Part shown: positions 1-9,059 of the stretch, piece by piece | Layout of the letters: every line of letters starts with the position of its first letter | How positions within the stretch are numbered: the stretch's first letter is position 1 | DNA from: Lysinibacillus agricola | GTDB lineage: Bacteria; Bacillota; Bacilli; Bacillales_A; Planococcaceae | Assembly: GCF_016638705.1 (NCBI RefSeq) | Contig: NZ_CP067341.1 | Coordinates: 4,963,501 to 5,027,500 of the forward strand | Length of the DNA stretch: 64,000 nucleotides | Direction of reading: 5' to 3' | Position numbers and translations under genes: made by a program | Notes under the pieces: model-generated | Seen by the model: only the letters and a program-made list of their open reading frames with translations | What the model was told of the DNA's origin: nothing | Database searches by the model: none

Positions 1-2
1 TG

Positions 3-1271
3 TCGGTCAATATTTTAGTAGATGGTATTTTCGTTAGTCACGGAGTTGGACCGACCGCTCTAGCAGGAGTAAATATCGCCGTACCAATTTTCTCTATTTT
101 ACTATCCATTTCCCTTTGGATTGGTATGGGTGGAGCTACACTATTTTCGATTTCTCTCGGTGAGGGCAATAAAAAACGAGCGCATCAGCTCTTTACATTA
201 GCATTTACAACAATGATCGTTGTCGTTCTGACACTGGTTCTAATACTTTTATTAAATTTAAAGGAAGTCTCCTATATATTTGGGGCAAGTGATGCTACTT
301 ATCCTTATGTCCAAGAGTACCTACATGTTATTTTGATTTTCGGTGTGTTTTATACAATTGAAAATTTACTAAAGTATTTTTTTATTCGAAATGATGGTAA
401 TCCAAAGCTTGCGATGATGGGCTTAATCACTACATCTGTTTTAAATATCATCTTAAACTACATCTTTATTTTCGTGCTCGATTACGGCGTAACTGGCTGT
501 GCCTTAGCTACAGCACTCTCCACAATTATCGGTATGTCGGTGCTATGCCTACATTTCTTCCGAAAGCAATCCGAATTAAAATTTGTGCGTAAATTTTTCA
601 GCATAGCTGATTTAAAGAAAATATTTGCTATTGGGTTACCAAGCTTTATTGTTGAAGCCTCAGTGGCTGTAATGGTCATTTTATATAATGTAACATTTTT
701 ACACTATTTAGGCTCAAACGGGGTTACCGCCTACGCGATGGTTAACTATATTCATACCGTACTATTAACAGTGTTCCTTGGGATTGGCATGGCTCTACAG
801 CCACTAGTTAGTTATCACCACGGTGCAAGATTAATAGAGAGATTAACAGCGTTATTGAAAATCGGTATTGCCACCGCACTTATTATGGGTTTATCTACTG
901 CAATAATTGCTACGTTATTCCCTTCACAGCTAATAGCGTTGTTCGGTGACAGTACGTTTGAAATTCGTAACATAGCTACACAAGGCTTTGTACACTTTGC
1001 AATTGGCTATGTATTCCTTGGCATAAACATGGTATTTGCGGAATTCTTCCAATCGATTGAAAAAATACGCCTTGCAACAACCATTATGTTACTACGTAGT
1101 ATTATATTATTTATTCCTGCCCTCGTAGTATTACCTAAATTACTTGGCCCACAAGCTATTTGGTGGACATTTCCTGTCGCAGAAGGCATTACCGCATTGC
1201 TAATTCTTATATTTATGAAGAGAAAACCACATACAATTTTCTCAGAAGCAAGTTCTTTAAAGGCGCTATAA
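3..1271 (+). CDS. MATE family efflux transporter (5' end outside window)
   Basis: The frame is open from the first bases of the window, so the start lies upstream; about 422 residues are visible and roughly 20-30 N-terminal residues should be missing compared with the usual 440-450. The protein is almost wholly hydrophobic, with about twelve membrane segments in two halves. The opening residues (VDGIFVSHGVG) match the first-helix region of MATE exporters of the MepA group, which expel cationic drugs or metabolites in exchange for Na+ or H+ at the cytoplasmic membrane. The substrate cannot be read from sequence. A strong hairpin terminator follows the stop codon directly, so the gene ends its transcript here. 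Confidence 0.88.
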   Translation, partial: SVNILVDGIFVSHGVGPTALAGVNIAVPIFSILLSISLWIGMGGATLFSISLGEGNKKRAHQLFTLAFTTMIVVVLTLVLILLLNLKEVSYIFGASDATYPYVQEYLHVILIFGVFYTIENLLKYFFIRNDGNPKLAMMGLITTSVLNIILNYIFIFVLDYGVTGCALATALSTIIGMSVLCLHFFRKQSELKFVRKFFSIADLKKIFAIGLPSFIVEASVAVMVILYNVTFLHYLGSNGVTAYAMVNYIHTVLLTVFLGIGMALQPLVSYHHGARLIERLTALLKIGIATALIMGLSTAIIATLFPSQLIALFGDSTFEIRNIATQGFVHFAIGYVFLGINMVFAEFFQSIEKIRLATTIMLLRSIILFIPALVVLPKLLGPQAIWWTFPVAEGITALLILIFMKRKPHTIFSEASSLKAL

Positions 1272-1277
1272 ATAAAA

Positions 1278-1313
1278 CTAACCCCCTTTCAATACTAATC
1301 GAAAGGGGGTTAG
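1278..1313 (+). terminator. Rho-independent terminator after the MATE gene
   Basis: A perfect 13-bp inverted repeat (1278-1290 and 1301-1313, CTAACCCCCTTTC and its complement) with a 10-nt loop lies seven bases after the stop codon. The downstream T tract is weak. Confidence 0.75.
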
Positions 1314-1376
1314 CTGTTTAATTTCTATCTTTCATAAGCCAACCAAAAGGGAGATTGAATTGGACCCTTTTGGATA

Positions 1377-1713
1377 TTATTCATTTAAATATTTGATGAC
1401 AGCCATCTCTTTACCAAAGCGATTACCATGATCTTCAAATCCCATACTTCTGTATAAATTATGAGCACCTTTATTTTCTGGATGGTAACCTACTATAATT
1501 TTTTGCGCATTTGGCAATTTAGCTATTTCTGAAATCATTAGCTTAGTAGCTGCTTTTCCTATCCCTTTACCTTGAAAATGCTTATCTATCATAATTCGAT
1601 AAATCCAATAGCCATCAAGCTCTTCTTTGACAGAATTAAACATTAAAAAACCTACTACTTTCTCTTCAAAATAAATAACGTATGGTCTTAATGTTGGCTC
1701 GAACTTTGATTGT
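1377..1713 (-). pseudogene. GNAT acetyltransferase, N-terminus replaced by a repeat element
   Basis: The conserved GNAT core is present: beta strands around YVIYFEEKVVGFLMF, the acetyl-CoA loop HFQGKGIGKAA and the C-terminal GAHNLYRSMGFE. Homologues (BltD-like spermidine/polyamine acetyltransferases) begin about 45 residues further upstream. Here the frame upstream of residues AQSKF runs into the end of a MITE-like repeat (1713-1775) that also occurs near 14.6 kb and 42.1 kb. The open frame reaches 1799 only through that repeat and has no good ribosome site. I infer a 5'-truncated pseudogene caused by the insertion or an associated deletion. It shares the terminator at 1781-1812 with the convergent side of the next gene. 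Confidence 0.65.
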
Positions 1714-1775
1714 GCGGACGCCCCAGGAAAGCGCCCAGTCGGAACGGAAATCAACCCCAAGTTATGGTGATGAGC
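1713..1775 (+). repeat. Partial MITE-like repeat (right end)
   Basis: This piece matches the right-hand end of the element at 42.1-42.5 kb: CGGACGCCCC-AGGAA, then GTCGGAACGGAAATCAAC, then AAGTTATGGTGATGAGC. It forms the upstream boundary of the truncated acetyltransferase gene. Confidence 0.7.
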
Positions 1776-1780
1776 AAAAC

Positions 1781-1812
1781 AAAAAGGAATCATACACACT
1801 TGATTCCTTTTT
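1781..1812 (-). terminator. Terminator for the AI-2E-family gene
   Basis: A perfect 12-bp inverted repeat AAAAAGGAATCA ... TGATTCCTTTTT with an 8-nt loop, ending in a T run on the minus strand just after the AI-2E-family gene. Confidence 0.75.
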
Positions 1813-1832
1813 GAACGAAAACTTTATTCAAT

Positions 1833-2876
1833 TTATTGATCCTCTTGCATTTCCATCGCCTGTTGCAGTTCATCCTCTTTGGACGTAACTCCCAGAATAT
1901 CGAGTAGGAACATGAATAATGGAATACCAATAATTAATCCCCATACACCAAGGAAATGCTCTGAGAAGAGGATGACGATGAATGTATAGAAAATTGGCAG
2001 ATCTGTCTTAGCAGACATCAGCTTTGGATTTAAGAAGTACGCCTCCATAGCATGTAGTACCATAACAATAATCAAGATATAGACAATATACATTAGGCCA
2101 CCGATACTGTATGCAATTATACTTAGAGGAATCAAAGAGATGATGACCCCAGCGACTGGCACCAATCCCAGGATAAAGAGCATAATCCCTAGTGCAATTA
2201 AATGCGGGAAGCCCATAATGTATAAAGCAATAACAGATACAATACAGTTGACAGCGGCAATAATAAACTGTGCCTCAATAACTTTACCGAAAGAACGAAT
2301 AAATATCTTTGAGAAATATTGTAGTTCATCGTAAAGATGGCTCATTTTACTATCTTTGAATTTTGCTGTAAATTCGGTAATACGTTTTTTCTCAAGCAAA
2401 ATAAACAAGCTCAAAATTAGTGAGATAAATATATGCAAGATGATTTTACCAATATTCGTAATATTTTTAAGAGTTATGTCCACACCCTGCTCTAAATATT
2501 TACCAAGTTCAATTTTCTCAAAGGTTGGCGCTAAATACCTTGTAATCTCGTTATCATCTGGATCGAGATTAAAGCTAGCAATAAGATCAAAAAGCTGTGT
2601 AATCTGTTGGGTTACGATAGGCAAATACTTGTAGATAACAGCAATAATACCCGCAACAAGTAAAAGATAGAGGGTAACTGTCACAGCTTTCTCGTTCATC
2701 GGTACGTACTTTCTAACCCCTTTTGTTGTCCTTGTGGTAAGTTGATTCATCAAGTAAGTAATAATAAACGTGAGAAGAATAAGATTAATCATACTACGCA
2801 TCAAATATAGTGCAATAGCGATCCCGACTAGGATTATAAAACGTTTAAATCCATTACTTCGAAAGAAATTACTCAT
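1833..2876 (-). CDS. AI-2E family transporter (DUF20/PerM type)
   Basis: A 347-residue integral membrane protein with about eight hydrophobic segments and the C-terminal pattern of the AI-2E/PerM (UPF0118) family (HFLGVWGLIIGIPLFMFLLDIL). Members are permease-like; some have been linked to export of signalling molecules or to Na+/H+ antiport, so the substrate is open. The start chosen is the ATG at 2876, preceded by GAAGGAGTG at good spacing. The open frame continues to 2978, where an upstream ATG has GAAGGAGG thirteen bases away; the extra 34 residues are polar and Cys-rich and look like non-coding leader. It stands alone with its own terminator. Confidence 0.82.
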   Translation of the reverse strand: MSNFFRSNGFKRFIILVGIAIALYLMRSMINLILLTFIITYLMNQLTTRTTKGVRKYVPMNEKAVTVTLYLLLVAGIIAVIYKYLPIVTQQITQLFDLIASFNLDPDDNEITRYLAPTFEKIELGKYLEQGVDITLKNITNIGKIILHIFISLILSLFILLEKKRITEFTAKFKDSKMSHLYDELQYFSKIFIRSFGKVIEAQFIIAAVNCIVSVIALYIMGFPHLIALGIMLFILGLVPVAGVIISLIPLSIIAYSIGGLMYIVYILIIVMVLHAMEAYFLNPKLMSAKTDLPIFYTFIVILFSEHFLGVWGLIIGIPLFMFLLDILGVTSKEDELQQAMEMQEDQ

Positions 2877-2989
2877 GCATTCACTCCTTCTACAAAACGG
2901 CTTTCCTGCCTTTACTGTCTGGACTTCGCTATCAGAACATAAGCAAGTAATAAATTGATGTAAAACATTACGTATCATTCTTATGTAAT

Positions 2990-3320
2990 TTCCTCCTTCA
3001 TTGGATTATTATTTCCATCAACACTTAAAATAAGACTTAAATGCATGCGCTTTATGAGTCTCATAAGAAATAAATTAATCCAAGGAGCGAAAAGAATTGT
3101 ATGCCTTATCAAATTAGACATTTATGATACTACTTTTGTACTTTAATGAAAGCTGTGTCAGCGTTATAAGCCTTAATTCTATTATTCTATTATAACCTTT
3201 TAAACATCATCATATCCAATGTAAGTACTCTTATGATGGTATTAAAATTTGAATTTTCATCTTTAGTATCAATATGATATTCTTATTAAAATTTTAAACT
3301 AAAAATAATATATAGGATTA
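2990..3320. other. Intergenic stretch, no gene seen
   Basis: AT-rich DNA with no open frame carrying a ribosome site. It holds the upstream region of the AI-2E-family gene and nothing else I can support. Confidence 0.5.
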
Positions 3321-3640
3321 GTATGTGAAAATTGCAAGAAACCCGAAGGTCATTCATCTGCCAGTGGCTCCTGTGTACACCAAATTGAAGTGACAGGACC
3401 ACCGAGATGGTTAACATTATCTAGACATATAGGAATCGAGAAAGACGAGATTGTACCTGAAGAGCCATTAGCTCGAATGAAGTTAGCACAAGGAAATATC
3501 CGGAAGAATCTTGAAGGTGCAAAGGTTGTCATTCAAGATTTAACGAAGATGTCTTTTATTTGGTTGAGGAAAGTAAATAATAACGACTTTCTTGACGATC
3601 ACCTTCCATATGCGGCATTAAATTACGTAGCCCCTGCTCT
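3309..3640 (+). pseudogene. Unrecognised coding remnant with a CxxC motif
   Basis: An open frame of coding-like composition starts after an in-frame stop at 3306 and carries CENCKKPEGH near its beginning, then EVTGPPRWLTLSRHIGIEKDE and a charged helical stretch. There is no plausible start codon with a ribosome site at its head, and beyond about 3640 the frame runs into a palindromic repeat. I do not recognise the family. It reads as an internal fragment of a gene, probably a decayed one. Confidence 0.35.
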
Positions 3641-3671
3641 AAAGGTCAGGATTTATGCCTGGCATGTAAGG

Positions 3672-3790
3672 AGATATCAATTATGCCTCTGCATAATTGC
3701 GTCCGGAGGCTTTAACTTCTTTCAGCAGATGTCTTTTGTGCCGAAAGCGTAGCGACAGGTACAGGTGTTTGGACACCCGCTGAAAGTAGT
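3672..3790. repeat. Palindromic intergenic repeat (REP-like)
   Basis: It contains TCAATTATGCCTCTGCATAATTGCGTC and GGAGGCTTTAACTTC, both present again at 45731-45836, followed by CGAAAGCGTAGCG, the core of the 36-bp units described below. An inverted pair CTTTCAGCA ... GCTGAAAG encloses the distal half. Confidence 0.6.
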
Positions 3791-3855
3791 TAAATTTATA
3801 ATATGTTGATATTAATAAGAATGTGCATCTAGATTTGTATTTATTTAGTTATAAA

Positions 3856-3886
3856 AACCCCACTTAGGGCTATCTAAAGGGGGGTT
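3856..3886. terminator. Hairpin resembling a terminator
   Basis: AACCCC ... GGGGTT arms with the inner partial pairing CTTAG/CTAAAG. No intact gene ends here, so it may belong to the decayed frame upstream. Confidence 0.4.
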
Positions 3887-3921
3887 AGCCAAACAACTAT
3901 ATCACATTTATCTTCATTCAG

Positions 3922-4046
3922 CAGATGTTTTTGGTAGCGAAAGCAAAGCGTCAGCTACAGATGTTTTTGGTAGCGAAAGCAAAGCGTCAGCTACAGATGT
4001 TTTTGGTAGCGAAAGCAAAGCGTCAGCTACAGATGTTTTTTGTAAC
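3922..4046. repeat. Tandem 36-bp repeat, three copies plus a partial one
   Basis: Three identical head-to-tail units at 3922-3957, 3958-3993 and 3994-4029, each CAGATGTTTTTGGTAGCG followed by AAAGCAAAGCGTCAGCTA, then a partial fourth. Divergent versions occur tandemly at 14.65-14.75 kb and 42.35-42.45 kb inside MITE-like elements. There are no spacers, so this is not CRISPR. Because the unit is 36 bp, both strands show spurious open frames with 12-residue repeats. Confidence 0.9.
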
Positions 4047-4235
4047 ATATGTACAGAAAACTCCCGCCTCTGAAGATGGTGAGATGAATGCGGATGCAAT
4101 TACACCAAACTGAAATTGATAGATTTTCAAAGAAAGAAACAATGATACTAGGATCTGCATGTAGAACAGCAGCAGTTCCTTTCAACCAAGGATTCTCATA
4201 GATTTTTTCTAAAAGATATAAAAAATAGATTAAAC

Positions 4236-5495
4236 TCACTTTACTGGAATCGTGACAATAGCAGATGATTCAACTTCCATATCTGGCATTTTCAAAGTAT
4301 GAATAATTGGTTTTCCTGCATTTGTCTGATATGATACTTGATATTTATTTGGTCCGATTGCATGAACAAAATCTGTGATTAGGCTTTCGCCTGATTCTGA
4401 CTTAACATCAAAAGGTATTAGATTTTCATTATAAGGGAAATGACTATCGACATAGAAAGACAGAGTAGCTTCGTGTCCCTTATTTGTCACATCAGTGATG
4501 ACAATATCACCCATCTCACCTTGTGATATTCGTTGCGGTAATGTATCAGCAAGTGGGACAATTAAATCTTTACGTTCATGAACTAATGGGAAGAAATAGT
4601 AAGCTATCTTTATTTCAGTAATATCTTTATTTAAGGGCTCTATTAAGTACAGATATGTTGTACTTTTGTCATCGCCACTTCCTGATTGATCCAATACTGT
4701 CAGTGGAGTTCCGTTTTGGTCCATTATTGTAGCATTTAAAACCCCAGCCTCTTCGGAGAACAATTTCTCCATAGTAGCAGCAAATTCCACATTTATCTTT
4801 GTCGATGTTGTTGAAGCCTCCACACTTTCTACACCAAACGAGATGCCAGTAACTTTCCCTGATTGACCAGCTACTAATTTATGACTGTCATTTTTTACTT
4901 TTTTGATAGGTGTAGAGAATACCCATTCTCCTTCTGTTGATCCTACTTGTAAAAATTTTAATGTTACATCAAATTCATCGGGTAATTCTTCATTGATAGG
5001 AAATTCCCATAAACCACGAAATCCATCTTGATCTTCTAAGACCCGTAAACTTTCACCCGTATTGAGTTCTCTCCCATTAACATACAAAAAGCCTGGTGCG
5101 ATATCCATATATTCTGGCATTGAAAAAATGACATTCAAACGTGCGCCATCATATACAACCTCTTCTACTGTAATAGCTATGCCGTTACTAGTTACCGTTT
5201 TATTTAATTTCACCTTATTGTCATCAGAAAGCGCCGTTTGTAGTCCTTTATCATGTTCTACGATATTATACATAAAGCCAATAAGTGGCACATCCGCAAG
5301 TACACTTGCCATTTTAGGAGAGATAAAACCAGAACCCAATATCAAAGCTACACTTGCGACACTAGAAACAATTGCAGTCTTCCATACTTTTTTGCTTTTT
5401 TTCTTTTCTGAGTGCATTCCTTTTTCAATTGCTTGATCAAGCTTTTCTAATGGTACGTCGATGTTATTTATTACTTCTTTAATATCGTTCTCCAT
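4236..5495 (-). CDS. Anti-sigma factor with DUF4179 domain
   Basis: A 419-residue single-pass membrane protein: cytoplasmic head of about 38 residues (likely sigma-binding), a membrane segment around residues 40-60, then a DUF4179-type extracellular region and a second beta-rich domain (DUF5643-like). It overlaps the upstream ECF sigma gene by 17 bases, so the two are translationally coupled, as is typical of sigma/anti-sigma pairs that hold the sigma factor at the membrane until a surface signal arrives. The ATG at 5495 is preceded by AAGGAGGG with 8-nt spacing; a GTG at 5504 overlaps that ribosome site and is rejected. The signal is unknown. Confidence 0.82.
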   Translation of the reverse strand: MENDIKEVINNIDVPLEKLDQAIEKGMHSEKKKSKKVWKTAIVSSVASVALILGSGFISPKMASVLADVPLIGFMYNIVEHDKGLQTALSDDNKVKLNKTVTSNGIAITVEEVVYDGARLNVIFSMPEYMDIAPGFLYVNGRELNTGESLRVLEDQDGFRGLWEFPINEELPDEFDVTLKFLQVGSTEGEWVFSTPIKKVKNDSHKLVAGQSGKVTGISFGVESVEASTTSTKINVEFAATMEKLFSEEAGVLNATIMDQNGTPLTVLDQSGSGDDKSTTYLYLIEPLNKDITEIKIAYYFFPLVHERKDLIVPLADTLPQRISQGEMGDIVITDVTNKGHEATLSFYVDSHFPYNENLIPFDVKSESGESLITDFVHAIGPNKYQVSYQTNAGKPIIHTLKMPDMEVESSAIVTIPVK

Positions 5496-6018
5496 AAAGC
5501 TCACCCTCCTTATTAAGACATTTTTTTAGCTGCTGGATACCTCTATGCACATTCGTTTTGACTGTCCCCTCTGGACATCCTAATAAATCTGCAATTTCTT
5601 TAATTTGCAAATCTCGATAATACTTCAATAAAATAACGGTTTTATATTTTTCATCTAACTGTTCAATGGCTTGCAATAAATCTAGCTTTTCATCGTTAGT
5701 TGAAATTTGCCCTTGCTCTGGCTGTTGTTCAAGAGGAACAATCTTTTGATTTTTACGTAGCATTTCTAATGCCGTATTAATCAAAATTCTCATCAGCCAA
5801 GTGGCAAAATACTGCTCCTCTTTCACTGTATGGATATTGGCATACGCCCTTGCTATCGTCTCCTGTACAACATCTAATGCATCATTTTCATTTTTCGTAT
5901 AAATATAGGCCATCTTATATAGCTTTACTTTTTCATCCTGTAAGAGCTCTATAAAGGCTTGGTTATTCCCTTTTTTCGCCTTTGACAATAATGACTTCGC
6001 TTGCAATTTTTTCACCAT
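5479..6018 (-). CDS. ECF RNA polymerase sigma factor
   Basis: 179 residues with both ECF regions. Region 2 is seen in ALDVVQETIARAYANI and YFATWLMRILINTALEMLR; region 4 helix-turn-helix in DEKYKTVILLKYYRDLQIKEIAD and CPEGTVKTNVHRG. It should direct RNA polymerase to a small regulon under control of the coupled DUF4179 anti-sigma. The start is ATG at 6018 (an adjacent GTG at 6015 is possible). A TGAAAC motif upstream suggests autoregulation. Length and organisation resemble the SigV/SigM/YlaC group of Bacillus, but the exact orthologue cannot be fixed. Confidence 0.87.
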   Translation of the reverse strand: MVKKLQAKSLLSKAKKGNNQAFIELLQDEKVKLYKMAYIYTKNENDALDVVQETIARAYANIHTVKEEQYFATWLMRILINTALEMLRKNQKIVPLEQQPEQGQISTNDEKLDLLQAIEQLDEKYKTVILLKYYRDLQIKEIADLLGCPEGTVKTNVHRGIQQLKKCLNKEGELYGERY

Positions 6019-6039
6019 CCTTTCTTGTTCCTATATGTT

Positions 6040-6067
6040 AGATGTTGTAGATATGTAAATCGTTTCA
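6040..6067 (-). promoter_or_regulatory. Candidate ECF-type promoter of the sigma operon
   Basis: On the minus strand TGAAAC (6067-6062), a typical ECF -35 element, is followed 16 bases later by ACATCT. The -10 region does not match the usual CGTC/CGTA, so only the -35 half is convincing. Confidence 0.3.
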
Positions 6068-6097
6068 ATAAAATGAAAAAACATAGACATAAAAAAA

Positions 6098-6127
6098 CCC
6101 TCCATTAGAAAGCTTATCTAAAGGAGG
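6098..6127 (-). terminator. Hairpin with minus-strand T run
   Basis: CCTCCATTAGA and TCTAAAGGAGG pair with one mismatch; on the minus strand the stem is followed by seven T residues. It lies upstream of the sigma operon and downstream of no intact minus-strand gene, so it may terminate antisense or read-through transcription. Confidence 0.45.
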
Positions 6128-6361
6128 ATAATTTGTGCCATAATCAGCATTACTTTCCCTGATAAATCCTTTCTCCCGACCTCTCCTAATGCAATAGTTG
6201 TTATTGATCCCTGCAATTTATGTCATTCAACCTTTTAAGGATTAATCTAATTTCACGTTTATCGTAAAATAAGAGAAGTAAATTCTTTCAATACTAGCAT
6301 AATGACTTTTGTTTATTTATCATTGTTAGATATAAGTGATCCAAACAGGAGGTGTAACCAT

Positions 6362-7318
6362 TTGGAAGAAAAAAAATATTCAATAGGTGAAACAGCTAAA
6401 ATGATAGGATCCACGATAAAGACAGTCCGTTACTATGACGAAATCGGATTGCTGAAACCTACAAGTTATACTGAAGGTGGCCATCGATTGTACACGGTTG
6501 AAGATATATGGCGCCTTGAAATGATTACAAACCTGCGTTATCTGGATTTCGGAATTGATGAAATAGGCAAAATAATATCTGAAGAAATATCAGTTGATAA
6601 AGCACTTGACTGGCAAATTGAATCTATGGAAACACAGGTTAATACGCTTATGGATATGATTTCGATTCTGCGTCAAGCAAAGGAACATGACGGGGATTCA
6701 TTGCAGTATATTCATGACTTAGTAAGCGCACGAACAATAAATGCCGCACAGAAAAAACAATTTATCGATAAAAAATTGAAGGAATCCCAATTATTAATTG
6801 GCATTCCTAAAGAGTGGAGAGATTCGTTTTTTTATTATTTCGACAAATATATTATTAACCAAGTGAAAGGCTCCGCCAAACAAACAGCTGCTTGGCATGA
6901 ATTACAGGAGCTCATAAATGATCCTCAGTTTATAAAAGACTTGAAAAATACTGAATTTCTGTACTTTAATATTGTTCATCAGTCAAAATATAATGCTACA
7001 ACATTGGTCAGAAAGCTGGAGAACATCCAGGATCGATTGAATAAGGCGTTGAAGCAAAAATTGCCTGCCAACAGTCCGATTGTACAGACCATTATCGATG
7101 ACACTGCTAGGCTGTATGCGAATTCACAGCAATTGGACAATAAAGAAGATCACTTCCGCTACTTTGCAGAATATATTCAAAAAACCAAAACTAAACGACT
7201 CGAACGATGCGAAACGTTATGTGCTATTCTAAGCCCACAATACTACCAACTCTCAAAAGCCAATCAATTACTATTTCAAGGAATAGAATGGCGGCTTGAA
7301 CATATGGAAGAATCATAA
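6362..7318 (+). CDS. MerR family transcriptional regulator
   Basis: 318 residues. The N-terminal winged helix-turn-helix is a standard MerR domain (YSIGETAKMIGSTIKTVRYY, DEIGLLKP, then GGHRLYTVEDIWRLE). A long C-terminal helical region of about 200 residues without conserved cysteines points to an organic effector or protein sensor rather than a metal. The TTG at 6362 was chosen because GGAGG lies nine bases upstream; the in-frame ATG at 6302 has no ribosome site. The next gene is convergent, so the target is not obvious; autoregulation is usual for the family. Confidence 0.85.
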   Translation: MEEKKYSIGETAKMIGSTIKTVRYYDEIGLLKPTSYTEGGHRLYTVEDIWRLEMITNLRYLDFGIDEIGKIISEEISVDKALDWQIESMETQVNTLMDMISILRQAKEHDGDSLQYIHDLVSARTINAAQKKQFIDKKLKESQLLIGIPKEWRDSFFYYFDKYIINQVKGSAKQTAAWHELQELINDPQFIKDLKNTEFLYFNIVHQSKYNATTLVRKLENIQDRLNKALKQKLPANSPIVQTIIDDTARLYANSQQLDNKEDHFRYFAEYIQKTKTKRLERCETLCAILSPQYYQLSKANQLLFQGIEWRLEHMEES

Positions 7319-7320
7319 AA

Positions 7321-7355
7321 CGAATAATCGAGGGCTAAACACCCTCAACTATTCG
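7321..7355. terminator. Bidirectional terminator
   Basis: CGAATAATCGAGGG (7321-7334) pairs with CCCTCAACTATTCG (7342-7355) with two mismatches between convergent genes. Confidence 0.7.
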
Positions 7356-7364
7356 TTTTGGTAG

Positions 7365-8798
7365 TCAACCTTTCAGTAATGTAAACTCTGGATGTTCGCC
7401 TATATTTTGCTCCAATAGTTTGAATGGCTGTTGCTTCAAATAATGATCGAAGAAATCCAATGAATAATCGTTAATTAGTCGGTATGCCTTTTGGATGTCG
7501 ACCCCTTCCATCCGTTCATAAAGCGGTGAAAACAGGTATAAATCGGAGAAGCCCATATGCTTCATATCTTTAATTTTCATCCAATAGTTCCCTCCCACAG
7601 ATACATACTCGTACCGTGGCAAAGTTTCCTTTACAAACTCGATGAGCTCCTTACCATCCGTTTCCTTCGCCTCTCTGATTGTGTCATCGGCACTCATCAT
7701 CATAAACGGCTTCTTCAGCCCCTCCACAGGAACTCGGAGTTTTCCATATAAAACACCGTCCATATTAAGAGCTGCTTTTATTCTTGAATCTGTCATTAGC
7801 ATTTGGGTACTTGTTGCTCCACCAAAGGAATGACCAAACATACCTACATTCTCCATATCCATTCGACCTGTAAAACGGTTTTCAGGATCATTCTGGGCCA
7901 ACTGCTCTACTTGATCCAGCACAAATTTAGCATCTTCTACCCAACCTTCATTTGCTTTATCCAAATATGCAATTGATTCAGTTTTTTGCGGCACATAATT
8001 TGCTACACGACCATCAGCAAAGACTGAAGTCGTGCTACTGTAAGTGTGATCTATACCTACCACGATATAGCCTTGACTGACTAATTGCTCAATTTGAAAA
8101 GTGTTCTGATTTTTATGTCCACTAAAACCATGAGAGAACAGGAGCACCGGATAGGTTGTTTCCTGATTAGAAATCTCAGCGTTCTCAATAGCATGTGTTT
8201 TGACATAACCAAAATTTGTGAATAAAAACTTCGGTAAATTCAGGATTTTACTATATCCCTCTGCAAAAACATCAGAATCGGAAATATAAGGAGCCGTATT
8301 ACCTTTAGTAGTCGTATCAGCAGGATACCAGATTTGTACCATTATTTCGCGTTTGTCACCAGGCTCCGGTGTGAAAGTCTCTTCCCTTTGTGTATCCACC
8401 CAATCGTAGGTGACTGTTCCAATTTTGTACGGACCCACTGGCTTTTCAAAAGTAAGTACCGGAAGCACGATAGGCAGACTAACTGCTACAGCAGAATAAA
8501 GTACAGCTAATGTTGAATTTAGAACAACGCGTGATCGGCGCATATGTGATTGTTGTTTTTTTTGATCATTTGGGTTAAAAAAGTACCTTATCACAACAAC
8601 GACGATAAAAAATAATGTCATCAAATAGGTCGGTATCATTTGCCACCGCATACCTTCTATGACCCCATGGACAAGCAGAAATAGAATAGACATACCACCA
8701 CCTATCAGCACCCCCTGCTGCGACTTGTTTCTACCGAAAACTAACCAACCTAGTAAAACAATATTGAAGATGATATAAAACAATTCAATAGACCTCAT
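7365..8798 (-). CDS. Membrane-anchored alpha/beta hydrolase (PAF acetylhydrolase-like)
   Basis: 477 residues. Three N-terminal hydrophobic segments (about 5-22, 32-48, 56-73) and a fourth near 95-115 tether a catalytic domain outside the membrane. The hydrolase fold shows the oxyanion motif HGFSGH (about 223-228), nucleophile elbow GHSFGG (322-327, Ser324), NMDG for the acidic residue and KHMGF for the histidine, the layout of PAF-acetylhydrolase / dienelactone hydrolase families, which cleave short esters or lactones. The ATG at 8798 has CAAGGAGG upstream; the longer frame to 8876 lacks one. It faces an IclR regulator divergently but control by that regulator is only possible, not shown. Confidence 0.8.
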   Translation of the reverse strand: MRSIELFYIIFNIVLLGWLVFGRNKSQQGVLIGGGMSILFLLVHGVIEGMRWQMIPTYLMTLFFIVVVVIRYFFNPNDQKKQQSHMRRSRVVLNSTLAVLYSAVAVSLPIVLPVLTFEKPVGPYKIGTVTYDWVDTQREETFTPEPGDKREIMVQIWYPADTTTKGNTAPYISDSDVFAEGYSKILNLPKFLFTNFGYVKTHAIENAEISNQETTYPVLLFSHGFSGHKNQNTFQIEQLVSQGYIVVGIDHTYSSTTSVFADGRVANYVPQKTESIAYLDKANEGWVEDAKFVLDQVEQLAQNDPENRFTGRMDMENVGMFGHSFGGATSTQMLMTDSRIKAALNMDGVLYGKLRVPVEGLKKPFMMMSADDTIREAKETDGKELIEFVKETLPRYEYVSVGGNYWMKIKDMKHMGFSDLYLFSPLYERMEGVDIQKAYRLINDYSLDFFDHYLKQQPFKLLEQNIGEHPEFTLLKG

Positions 8799-9059
8799 AA
8801 TAAAAACCTCCTTGTTTTTTTGTTCTTGCCGATTCAAGTCAAAGTGTATTACCTCCTGTAAGAGGAGAATCAACACTTAATACAAAAAAACACTGACATT
8901 TTTTATAATTGTCCCCTACTTTACAAATTTGAGATCGTTTATGTTTAATGATTGAGAAGTTATAAAGGATTACCGTTATAATAGTAAGAATGGTTACTAT
9001 GTATTTCACGGCTTTGTATAGGCTATAATAAGTTATTTTAGAAGTTAGGAGAGGGCAAC

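Noticed and set aside
3922..4046. Tandem 36-bp repeats as a CRISPR array
   Set aside because: Units are contiguous with no spacers, and the same unit occurs in dispersed MITE-like elements.
3914..4113. Open frames with 12-residue repeats on both strands
   Set aside because: They arise because the DNA repeat is a multiple of three; no ribosome sites, and the composition is that of the repeat.
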